Source: Gracilaria vermiculophylla (lineage: Eukaryota; Rhodophyta; Florideophyceae; Gracilariales; Gracilariaceae). From it: a stretch of 10,292 nucleotides of DNA. The position numbers and the translations under genes are program-made. Positions within the stretch are counted from its first letter, which is position 1. Each line of letters opens with the position of its first letter. Under the pieces are notes generated by a model. That model did not search any database. It was not told where the DNA came from and saw only the letters and a list, made by a program, of their open reading frames with translations. The stretch covers positions 1,803,188-1,813,479 of the forward strand of contig JAHNZQ020003147.1 in the NCBI GenBank assembly GCA_019155205.2, read 5' to 3'. This document shows, in pieces, positions 1 to 7,275 of this stretch.

Positions 1-442
1 CGCAATTATGGTATATTTGTTATAAAATTACACTCTTTCTCTTGCAAGGTGTATACTGCCCAAATATAGTGATTCATCGTAATTTGTAGATGATTACCCA
101 CCTACAAAGTAATAGAGTTTTAGGTCTAAACTACGCAAATACTCTTTAACAGCGTGGGAGACCTAGTACTTCGAAAAAAGGGAGCTAACAATAGCTAAAG
201 TAACACGTCGATACCAAATATTTCTCGGAGGATAATTTATTTTGCTCTACTATTCGTGGAGTCAAACCCAACGTGCTATAATCGAATTCATGGTGTCACA
301 CTCGTTTACAACACCAAAATCAGTCCGTTTTTCTCTTCCGTCGTCAGGGACGACTCTCTGAGCCTCGGATTCACTCGTCGTAGAATATTTTGCATAAGGA
401 CGTTATGTTTAAACAGTCGACGTATTGTGCGGGTACATAACT

Positions 443-468
443 AAGCCAAGAAAGCATCGTTTTGGCTT
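443..468. repeat. Short inverted repeat (7-bp arms)
   Basis: AAGCCAA at 443-449 is the exact reverse complement of TTGGCTT at 462-468, with a 12-base loop, followed by TTATTTT. It could form a weak stem-loop. Short arms like this arise often by chance in AT-rich DNA, so no function is assigned. Confidence 0.35.
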
Positions 469-608
469 TATTTTGTCATCATAAATTGTTTTTGTCTGGA
501 TGCTCCATATGGTCAGAAGGATTGTTCGCGTGTTTCTGCTTATCAATTCCGACTCATCCGTGTTGTACTCAGCTCATGGACCCTACTTTTTGGAATGAAA
601 GCACTCCA

Positions 609-623
609 CACACTTGAAGTGTG
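609..623. repeat. 15-base palindrome upstream of the metallopeptidase relic
   Basis: CACACTT and AAGTGTG are perfect 7-base arms around a single G. The centre lies about 40 bases upstream of the ATG at 657. The symmetry and position would suit a dimeric regulator site, but nothing else supports that and chance is possible. Confidence 0.35.
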
Positions 624-656
624 CAGAACTCTGTGTTTGTTAGTTCTTCATTCTTC

Positions 657-1585
657 ATGAAAAATTTATTCCTTCTTGTAGGCATTTGAATTATCAGTTA
701 CTGTGTTCAGCCAGGGCTGTCGCAGTGCAGGACATTTCCCGCAGATACGATTTCTGGAAAGCTCGTTTGTGAGGGTCAAATCTTTCGCACGCTCAGAGTC
801 GTTCTCGGACAGCAAATAGAAATTAAAAAAAATGAAGAAAGCAGAAACTTTTTGCAGCCAAACAAGGACATCCAAATCACAGGGTTTCCAATATATGTAC
901 CGATTGGAGAAACGAATTTTTTCCTTCGAGTCGCATACCGCAGCAGATCAGAAACTCAAAAATTATGTCTAAAAAGCCTAGACGATTTAGACATTGGGAT
1001 AAATGTCACAGGATCTACAATAGATCTGTTTGTTCTTCATCTCACAAAACATCGCTGTCAAGCTTAAACGTTTGCTCATGAGGCCTGTACGAACTACTTC
1101 AATAGAGTGGAAAGAATATACCGACTGGGTTCAAAGTACTGGTAGACCCAAACACGACTCATGCATTTCCCTACGTCGTATATCGGAATGTAATCTCTTG
1201 CGGAGATTTCCACTGGAGCTTTACAGCCGCTCAGCACGAATTTGGTGACATAATTCGACATGTGTTTCATGGTGCTTTGGATCATTTCAAGCAAGATGAA
1301 CGCTTGTACGGTAATCCTAATATTCCCCACCATACATGTGCATCAACAAGCTCCAAAGGGTTTGCTTTTAATGAAGGATGGGCTTTTTATTGGGCAGATC
1401 TATGTTTAGACTCAGATGCAAATGGGTTAGAAGTACACGGGAGTGTCGCTGCCGCGCTTCGGAAACTTCAATTTGTCTGCAATGGCAGTCATGGACAAAT
1501 GGTGGAGGTTTTAAAGGAAACTCTGGGCGTTAGTCACTCCTCAGAATATAAAGAAATACATAACAAGATGTTCAACTGCCCATGA
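657..1585 (+). pseudogene. Decayed secreted metallopeptidase-like gene (HEFGD / FNEGWA)
   Basis: The frame from ATG 657 starts MKNLFLLVGI, then TGA at 687-689, then IISYCVQPGLSQC. This is a typical signal peptide of basic start, hydrophobic core and small residues, broken by one stop. The same frame continues to TAA 1065-1067 and stays protein-like to about 1128 (HEACTNYFNRV at about 1077-1109). Coding then moves to another frame (open 1106-1585) with VDPNTTHAFPYVVYR, HEFGDIIRH at 1235-1261 and FNEGWAFYWA at about 1367. In gluzincin-type zinc proteases HExxH supplies two histidine ligands and a glutamate downstream often supplies the third. Here the second histidine position is Asp, and the candidate Glu (codon 1373) lies 46 residues on. 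Total length is about 310 codons with no intron needed. Two stops, one frameshift and the His-to-Asp change make an active enzyme very unlikely. I do not recognise the exact family, so the protease call rests on motif and secretion signal. Confidence 0.72.
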
Positions 1586-2185
1586 AACTTTTGTCATCAA
1601 TTATTTCGCAATTGTTCACATTCCAAAATATGTGTAAGAGCCAGTTGTACATGGCAACACTCTTTCAAGTCAGACGCAAAAGTCCAGTTGCGCAGAATTG
1701 AGGTAGAAAATGCTGTTCCCCTTTTTGGTAAAACGCTGCATCGCTCCCTTCCAATCCTCTCAAATTCCCGCTTCATTTTTGCATTTTTTCTACGACAATG
1801 TACAATACTTTAGGCCTCATTTGCAAAAAGTTTTCAAACATGCAATCATTTCATGTTCGTGGACAAATAAAATTCTACTGCCCATCTAAGAATTCTTGCA
1901 GACAAAGAACGCTCCCATTTCAGCCCCCTACGATTCTACGTAAAATCAGACAACTCAATGAAACATCAAATCTCATTGTCATTAACCACCTGAAGACCAA
2001 AAAACACAGAAACACTTAACTTCTTAGTACTTTATCGAACTGATCTTTTCATTTACAAAATACTTCACAAAGCCAATATTCTCAAGGTAGACGAAATTTC
2101 TGGAATCAGAGGGATTACACAAACCTTGTAACTCTCATATGAGATCGAAATATACAGCGCAATTAAAAATCATAATACCCGTCAA
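1586..2185. other. AT-rich spacer, nothing supported
   Basis: This is the downstream flank of the metallopeptidase relic. A 73-codon frame at 1798-2019 begins MYNTLGLICKKF and is rich in Lys, Asn and Arg. It has no domain, no homologous partner in the window and no composition different from its surroundings. An AATAAA at 1867 is too far from 1585 to be a convincing polyadenylation signal for that gene. Confidence 0.5.
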
Positions 2186-2311
2186 CAGTGCGCCAAAAGT
2201 GTATTGTAGGCTACGTTTTGTACATTGTCTATGTAGATTCGTTTCAAAAAGATTTGTGCACCGTTTTTTTCCAGTACAAACGGCTCGAAGTCCTCCAGTT
2301 TCTAGGCAAAA

Positions 2312-3057
2312 ACAGCTTCAAAGCATCACGTTCAACGCCAAAAAAACGTTACCAGTACTATTGCTCATACACTGAATCTTTTTAGAGTCACAATGGCTAG
2401 TTTTCTCGAACATCCGACTCTTTATGGATTACAACGATCTCCTAAACCCTCTGAACAGCTCCGTCCCGCAGATGAAATAGTATTTAAAGAAGAGTTTTGG
2501 ACAAAAAAAAGTGATGTGCAGATGAAATAGAATGAAACCTAATCTTGAAGTTTTAAAATAAACTATATTGGGAAACATAAATAAGACCTAATTATTTAAT
2601 TAAATGAAAAGAATAAACCATTTTCTCTTCAAGACCATCATGAATTGAAGAACGTTTCTTGGTGTACCAGATATGCTTACTAGAAATAGGAATTAGAAAA
2701 CTTTTATTTTACTGAAAAAAAACTCAATCTACATGACCTAGATGGCTGTAAATATTATTGGCATAATCTTTTTAAAAAAATGCTCATACTTTCATACCAG
2801 GCATTTCAGTGGAGGTTCTCTAATGTTCTGGCTTTGCAATTATATAAAAGGTCTCACTAAAATGGCATTTACATAAACAACTATGAGCGCTGAAAATTTT
2901 CACAAATTTCGATTTAATGTTTGGCTACTTCTCGGCTACTGTTTCAATGAAGAAATTTTAATTTTTCGACAGGATAATGCGCCAGTGCATAGTGTGTCAT
3001 TCGTCAAAAATTGGCTACAAGAATCAAGCCTATTCGTTTTAGACGTAAAATGCATGC
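2312..3057 (+). pseudogene. Tc1-like transposase pseudogene (copy B)
   Basis: A DDE/D transposase would cut and rejoin the element at TA sites. In one frame, 2360-2530 reads IAHTLNLFRV, then SFLEHPTLYG, then LRPADE, ending at TAG 2528-2530. This is the end of the helix-turn-helix and the following linker of Tc1 proteins. From about 2636 the catalytic domain is visible: ELENFYFTEKKLNL (about 2690-2731), then DGCKYYWHNLFKK. A frameshift near 2800 leads to FSGGSLMFW, TAA at 2871-2873, MSAENFHKF and FRQDNAPVHSVSFVKNWLQ (about 2964-3020). The first catalytic Asp (FSDEKK in the family) appears deleted (FTEKK). The second is kept (codon 2973). The third lies beyond the break. Several stops and shifts make it dead. 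Confidence 0.8.
2468..2530 (+). repeat. 13-bp direct repeat within Tc1 copy B
   Basis: GCAGATGAAATAG occurs at 2468-2480 and again at 2518-2530, 50 bases apart. The first is in frame inside the transposase relic (ADEI) and the second supplies the stop of that frame. A small local duplication during decay is the simplest explanation. Confidence 0.45.
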
Positions 3058-3063
3058 CCATTT

Positions 3064-3800
3064 TTCGGGGCGTTCCCGTATACGGGCTCTTGGTGAGAAA
3101 CCCAAGATAGAAGACTAACATGAGTCTCGCGCAAGCGGCTGGCGGTACAAGTCCTACAATTGTGGCACGAAGAACGCCCAGTTCGAACGTCAACTGGTAC
3201 AGTGCACGGCTAGCGGACTAAATGGCGGGGTAATTATTTATTTAGCATTTTCCCCAATTTCGTAATGAGCACTACAGTGTTTGAGGGCGCTGGCATCACC
3301 ATCAACACCTTCAGTAAATGGAAACCAAGGTTCCGGCTTTGAGCCTTCCGCCCAGGTCAGTATTTGCCTTTCACGAGGGATATCCCGTTGCATACGGTTG
3401 CTAATCCGCCTTATATGCGGAGAGCGCCCATACATCGGTATATTACTAGTCTCACTGTGCTCACTCTTTTCACAGGGATTTCTACGGGTCACCGCTGTTT
3501 TCCTAACGGCAACCTCCCTTTTTCCCACCTTGGTTGTACATCCTTCACTTTGTGGATCTCGCGAACCACGCTCCTCCTTCCCTTCCCATCTCTTTTCTCC
3601 AAGGAGAAACCGCACACTCCTACACCCACCTACTGGGGACACTTCTTATACCTCTCCCGCCGAGTGCTTCCGGGACGACCTCGGTCTCACACCCGATATT
3701 GTCGTGTTGCTCCCTAGAGAGGGCTCTACCGCCGAACTACATCTGTGTAGGAAGATTCGGACGTCTTCGTGTGATTTTACCCCTTGCAGGTGACTTCCGC
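3064..3800 (+). repeat. Long diverged direct repeat, copy 1
   Basis: This segment aligns collinearly with about 6530-7275. Anchors are CTTTCACGAGGGAT (3367 and 6839), CGCAAGCGGCTGGCGG against CACAAGCAGCCCGCGG near 3130 and 6605, and GAAGATTC.GACGT at 3751 and 7222. Divergence is substantial, with small gaps. The part from about 3320 on encodes a decayed integrase core. The first 250 bases carry no motif I recognise. No TG...CA ends are seen, so these are internal element sequences, not convincing LTRs. Confidence 0.75.
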
Positions 3801-4382
3801 CAAGGGTAGAAGAACTTGTCGATATTACTAGTCCTTGCTGCGCGCAATGCAATGGCATGTGCCCAAACCGCTTAAATGTGTGCTTTTGACACTCGTTTGC
3901 GGCGGGAACGCGCTTACAGTATTGAAGCCGGCAACTATGTGTTCGTTCGGAAGGGACTTTTTAACCTCAAAGAGGAGAAGTGCACCAAGCTCTCGCCTGT
4001 GAAAGAGATTTTTTTTAAGATCATCTCGATAGTATCCGATACTGTCGTGGTCGCCATGAACAACAAAAACGGACTTCTGCCCCGTGCTCGAGTTATCATG
4101 GGTCCTTTTCCCTCTTCGGAGGTAAAAGTTCTCCGCCCGGCTATGTAGGAAACCGCGGCTTCGCATCCGCCCGCAACATCCAATATACCGGCAGCTAGAC
4201 GGCCTAATGTCTCGTCTTACGCCTCCCGGGGTCTCTCAGGTCTACCGCACGTGTCAGGAGACAAGCCGAATTTGTCGGATGGGCCTGGCTTACATGGCCA
4301 CCCATTCCAAGTCCAGTTCAAACTGGACTATTTCCCAGCCAAGTCGTACATTCGGTATCTCCCGTCGCTCCGTCTTAGCTGA
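3320..4382 (+). pseudogene. Ty3/gypsy-type integrase pseudogene, copy 1 (core, C-terminal domain, tail)
   Basis: An integrase would insert retroelement cDNA into the host genome. Coding is spread over three frames. One frame (about 3350-3520) reads VSICLSRGISRC, IRLICGERPYIGIL and FLTATSLFP, matching in order the blocks around the first and second catalytic aspartates, both of which are lost. RDDLGLTPDIVV at 3671-3706 matches the conserved block near the end of the core. EDSDVFV (3751-3771) is in a second frame. The third frame carries the C-terminal domain: ERAYSIEAGNYVFVRKG, KLSPVKEIFFKII (degenerate GPY/F module), then TAG 4146-4148. It stays open beyond, with GHPFQVQFKLDYFP, to TGA 4380-4382. 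The C-terminal domain is the best-preserved part. The assignment is by family motifs; multiple shifts and stops make it non-functional. Confidence 0.75.
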
Positions 4383-4392
4383 GAAGGGGGGG
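4381..4392 (+). other. Purine run, possible polypurine tract
   Basis: GAGAAGGGGGGG lies directly at the stop that ends the integrase tail. In LTR retroelements a polypurine tract follows the last ORF and primes plus-strand synthesis, and an LTR beginning with TG comes next. TGTCTTCC starts at 4396. No second copy of that sequence exists in the window to confirm an LTR. The chromodomain further downstream also argues that the element's coding part may continue, so this is only a suggestion. Confidence 0.25.
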
Positions 4393-4475
4393 CGTTGTCT
4401 TCCGCTATCCTCTAAAAGGTTGTCTGCTCGCCATTGCAACCAGAAACACGACGTGACCCACGGATCAGTGACCCA

Positions 4476-5003
4476 ATGTCGCAGCCCTCACGAGAAGACA
4501 TCCCGGACACAACACCGTCTATGACGGAGGCAAACACCAAAGCGGCAAAGAGTCCTACCGCAAACACCGGGGCCGACGTTTAGGAGAATCCGGCCACACG
4601 AAAAGGGCTACTCGACCTAGTCCAAACCACCGCCCAAGTCCGAAACAGAAGCCATAAGACGCCATCATCCGGCGCCCCCACGGGGGGAAGCAAACACGAA
4701 CACCGGTGACAGCAGATGCAGTGCAGTAGCGTGGCTGACCGAGCGGAAGTCGCGCGCCGTCAATTGCTGGTCTCCGGAGAGGAATCACATGTGGACCACG
4801 GAGATGTGGCCCCAATTGGGGGACGTTTTTCGCAAATTAACCGCACCCTGATATGCTGCACGGCTCCAACAAGGAAGATTGGGCACCCGCTGAGCCGCTG
4901 TAAACCATCACGGAAGCCTCGACCTCACAGAATCGTGCCCCTCACGTGGATACCGCGGCCTATTCTCTACGAGAATGTCCGAACTGTACGCGCCACGGCA
5001 TAA
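4476..5003 (+). pseudogene. Ser/Thr/Pro-rich ORF relic between integrase and chromodomain
   Basis: An ATG at 4476 opens MSQPSREDIPDTTPS in the same frame as the integrase tail. It is interrupted by TAG at 4581-4583 and a TGA near 4707, then stays open 4716-5003 (beginning MQCSSVADRAEVARRQ). The sequence is Ser/Thr/Pro-rich and then basic. I recognise no domain. It could be a long linker joining integrase to the chromodomain, or the start of a separate ORF. The reading frame is supported only by continuity with its neighbours. Confidence 0.35.
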
Positions 5004-5058
5004 CCCCGCGAACAAGAGCTGCGCGGGCACGCGGTCAGACTAGAATACCGGGAGGTGA

Positions 5059-5364
5059 AAGCCGACATCTCAAGTTGGGAAAAGTAACCCCGAAACGAGT
5101 TCCCACAACTCAACACAGGAGAAAACCACAATATCCCGGCATGGCCGGAAGATTCTTATACAAGAGTATGATGTTGAACAAATTGCCGTACACTCGTATA
5201 ACGAGGACGTGTTGCTACAGTACCACGTTTGCTGGTACGGGTAGGACCCATCGTGTGACATGGCCGAGCCGATCGAATATCTTTCACGTTCTCTCGTGGT
5301 ACAATATCGCCATAATGCGGGTACAGCGACTTCAGCGACGCTTTGTAACGCCCACCCAGGGTGA
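5059..5364 (+). pseudogene. Chromodomain relic of a retroelement
   Basis: The frame open after TGA 5056-5058 runs to TGA 5362-5364. The chromodomain covers about 5164-5313: EYDVEQIAVHSYNED, LLQYHVCWYG, then TAG (5242-5244), DPSCDMAEPIEYLSRSL and VVQYRH. This matches the chromodomain order of a YxVE start, a Q-Y-x-V-x-W-x-G-Y strand, an S-x-D-x-W-E-P block and a final L-V-x-x-Y helix. The TAG falls exactly where the family has Tyr after WYG (TAY to TAG), and the WEP block reads MAEP. Chromodomains bind methylated histone tails; in chromoviruses they sit at the integrase C-terminus and target insertion to heterochromatin. Here it lies about 780 bases after the integrase tail of copy 1. A basic stretch (RHGRK) precedes it. 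Confidence 0.8.
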
Positions 5365-5563
5365 CCTCCACGTCAAACGGACATCTCAACGTAGGAGCAG
5401 TAGTGCTGGGAATCGCCACTGAACCCCGCCCTTCACTTTTTTGGGGCAACCACGAATGGTTTTTTAATCCAGCGTGCAGATCGACGATCATCGTGACCAC
5501 AAGTATGGGTTTTCCCATTCACATGGCGTACCTTTCTGGAGACGCCATAACCATTTTAATATT

Positions 5564-5590
5564 GTGGTGGCCTAGTTTCGGGGCCACCAC
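5564..5590. repeat. Perfect 9-bp GC-rich hairpin
   Basis: GTGGTGGCC at 5564-5572 is followed by a 9-base loop and its exact complement GGCCACCAC at 5582-5590. The stem has seven G-C pairs and no mismatch. It lies in non-coding-looking sequence between the chromodomain relic and the charged Gag-like stretch. It may be an RNA structure of the element's untranslated or LTR region. No terminator U-run follows. Confidence 0.5.
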
Positions 5591-5635
5591 GCGTAAACAC
5601 CCTTCACGGGACGGAATAGAAACCCTGCAAATTGG

Positions 5636-6317
5636 AGAAATGACAGCAAGCGGAAAGGTTCAGTGGAAGAGACCGCTTTGGGGCAGAACTTGAAAAGTCT
5701 AACTCGTAAAACCGTTATGAGGCGGAGGCATCCCTTAAAAGCGGTTCGAAAGAAGTTAATGCATCGTAGATAGATCATAAGAGGTGAGCTGGATGCTCAA
5801 GCCAACGCAGCTGAGGAAACGTGCGATGACATCCGACTCGTCGGCACCGGTCTCGGGGGCCTCATTTCCAGTAAGAAGGCCACTGAGATTTCCTGGAGTA
5901 GTTGGAGCTTGCAGTCAAACCTGGCTACCAAAGACGGCCTCACTGCCGACCTGCACTGAAGCTGGTGTCGAGGTCTTCTTTTTTGCCCCGCGCCTCTGCT
6001 CATGCTGGTCAGCTGCGATTATCACTCCTTCATCGCCCTCTTCGAGGTCACCTCCTCCTACGGTTATGGCTCGTTATCTACCATTGGTTAGTCCTCCTCT
6101 AGGAGCAGTAGCACTCAACGGAGTCAACGCGCCAGGTTGGGGGTCTAGCTGCTATACGTCTCGGAGCCATCCGATATTCCCCCTCCATCTCGCGGCTAAT
6201 GTTCCGGACTTCCCAGGGGTCGAAGAAGATGAAACGTCCTGCTCGTCCCGTGTTCCTTTACAGGCCGGGAAAGAGCAAAACCCTGTGGACATAGCTTTGA
6301 TGGAGTCCGGGCCGTAG
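5636..6317 (+). pseudogene. Charged, possibly Gag-like coding relic
   Basis: Three frames in succession look protein-like. About 5640-5760 reads AERFSGRDRFGAELEKSNS, a stop, then NRYEAEASLKSGSKEV. About 5780-5958 in the next frame reads GELDAQANAAEETCDDIRLV onward. A third frame is open 5784-6317. The Glu/Lys/Ala/Leu-rich part could form coiled coil, as Gag N-termini often do. Its place ahead of integrase copy 2 would fit a Gag followed by a deletion of protease, reverse transcriptase and RNase H. No zinc knuckle or capsid motif can be shown, so this remains tentative. Confidence 0.25.
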
Positions 6318-6530
6318 TTTCCCGCCGACTTCAGCAGGTTCGGAGGCGGCGTGCTCATAGTGAGATCAAACGCCTGCCTAACCGGAAAAGCCATTGAAGA
6401 CGGAAAAGTTTGTTGGGATAAAGAGGATAGCTGAACGCTTGTTGCGTGTACTGCTGGCTCGTTCCCGTCATCTCCATGTGAACCGGAGAAGGGCGCCCAC
6501 TTATATATCTTACCCGGCTACGGGACGCCG
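6318..6530. other. GC-richer stretch, no supported feature
   Basis: This lies between the Gag-like stretch and the start of direct repeat copy 2. A TATATATC-like run occurs near 6503. Both-strand frames of about 80 codons exist but have no motif and overlap each other, as expected for GC-richer DNA with few stops. Confidence 0.4.
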
Positions 6531-7275
6531 ACCTCTGTTCGGTGCCCTTGGCGAAGGGGGTAGGAAATGAAATGCGAGGGAAGGCTGGTATGACGGAGTT
6601 CCGCACAAGCAGCCCGCGGCACGAGTCTTACACGTGTGGAATGGGGAACTCCGGTGGGACCGGAGCTTGAGACGGTGCACGGGTGGTGGCCCAAGTGGCC
6701 AGGTATTTGTTTATTTAGAATTTTTCTATATATTTAATCAGCACTTTAGTGCTTAAGGGCGCCGGCATCAACGCCACCGCCTTTCGTAAAAGGTAACCAA
6801 AGTTCTGGCCCTAAGCCTTTCGCCTACGTCAGTATATGCCTTTCACGAGGGATGTCCCGTAGCCTAACGGTGCTCATCCGTCTTGTTCGCGAAGTGTGCT
6901 CATATTTGCAGATATTACAAGTGTCATTGTGCTCGCTCCTTGTTCAAGAATTTTTACTGCTCGCCGTTGTTGGCCTAACGGCTATTACCTTTTTCCCATC
7001 TTTGCGGTACATCCTTCACATTCAGAATCTCGCCAACCGCGCTTTCCCTTCCTTTCCCATCTCTTTCCTCCAAGAAGGCACTGCACACTCATACGCCCAC
7101 CTGGTGGGAATCTTTCTCATACCTCTTCCGCCAAGTGCTACCGGAGCAACCTCGGTCTTACATACGATATTGTCCTGGTGCTCCCTCGAGAGGGGTCTTC
7201 CGCCAAATTACTTCTGCAGGAGAAGATTCTGACGTATTTGTGTGCTTTTCCCCTGCGGACTACCGCACTACAAAA
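6530..7275 (+). repeat. Long diverged direct repeat, copy 2
   Basis: Partner of 3064-3800, in the same orientation and about 3.47 kb downstream. Similarity can be followed from the CCCTTGGCGAAG region (against CTCTTGGTGAGA in copy 1) to about 7275. There the sequence changes to the 3' end of the minus-strand SANT-like pseudogene. The integrase C-terminal domain that follows copy 1 is absent here. Confidence 0.72.
6820..7275 (+). pseudogene. Ty3/gypsy-type integrase core pseudogene, copy 2 (3' truncated)
   Basis: One frame reads YVSICLSRGMSRSLTVLIRL (about 6821-6880), then SYLQIL and VGLTAITFFPSL. This is the same block order as copy 1, again lacking catalytic aspartates. A second frame carries RSNLGLTYDIVL at 7142-7177, matching RDDLGLTPDIVV of copy 1. 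A third carries GEDSDVFV at about 7219-7242. Which frame is conserved changes at matching places, showing independent frameshifts on a shared ancestral integrase. The C-terminal GPY/F domain is missing because the sequence switches to unrelated DNA near 7275. It may be the integrase of a second, internally deleted copy of the same element. Confidence 0.65.

Larger units (their letters stand above)
1..656. other. AT-rich stretch without a supported gene
   Basis: I see no recognisable protein in any frame. A 62-codon frame at 256-444 begins only with a GTG, has no motif and sits in random-looking sequence. Two short inverted repeats (443-468 and 609-623) are annotated separately. The last roughly 60 bases before 657 are rich in TTCTTC-type pyrimidine runs, which could be the 5' flank of the pseudogene starting at 657. 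Confidence 0.5.
2186..3057 (+). mobile_element. Tc1-like transposon relic, copy B, 3' truncated
   Basis: CAGTGCGCC at 2186 resembles the CAGTG start of Tc1-family termini and is a possible left end. Transposase sequence is readable from about 2312 to 3057 and stops before the DLNPIE part of the catalytic domain. No right end is seen. Sequence after about 3064 belongs to the GC-richer retroelement block, so the 3' part was probably lost or displaced by that rearrangement. Orientation is the same as copies A and C. The left-end call is weaker than the transposase call because it is not preceded by TA. Confidence 0.6.

Noticed and set aside
256..444. 62-codon ORF starting with GTG
   Set aside because: No motif, no ATG start, and length expected by chance.
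672..698. TTCTTGTAG and TTATCAG as 3' splice sites before the metallopeptidase frame
   Set aside because: The ATG at 657 is in the same frame and encodes a plausible signal peptide across this point, so no intron is needed; only one stop (TGA 687) interrupts it.
2188..2385. 65-codon ORF ending in YCSYTESF, considered as a membrane protein or reverse transcriptase piece
   Set aside because: It overlaps in another frame the Tc1 copy B sequence IAHTLNLFR, which aligns with two other copies and is the better reading.
3238..3642. 134-codon minus-strand ORF
   Set aside because: It is antisense to integrase copy 1, has no domain, and is not conserved as an open frame in direct repeat copy 2.
4946..5422. 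158-codon plus-strand ORF, with CPNC..H resembling a retroviral zinc knuckle near 4975
   Set aside because: The next frame encodes a clear chromodomain over the same bases. The knuckle lacks the His and Cys at the required C-x2-C-x4-H-x4-C spacing.
3064..7275. The long direct repeats as a pair of LTRs
   Set aside because: They contain integrase coding motifs, have no TG...CA ends, and the sequence between them lacks a complete gag-pol.
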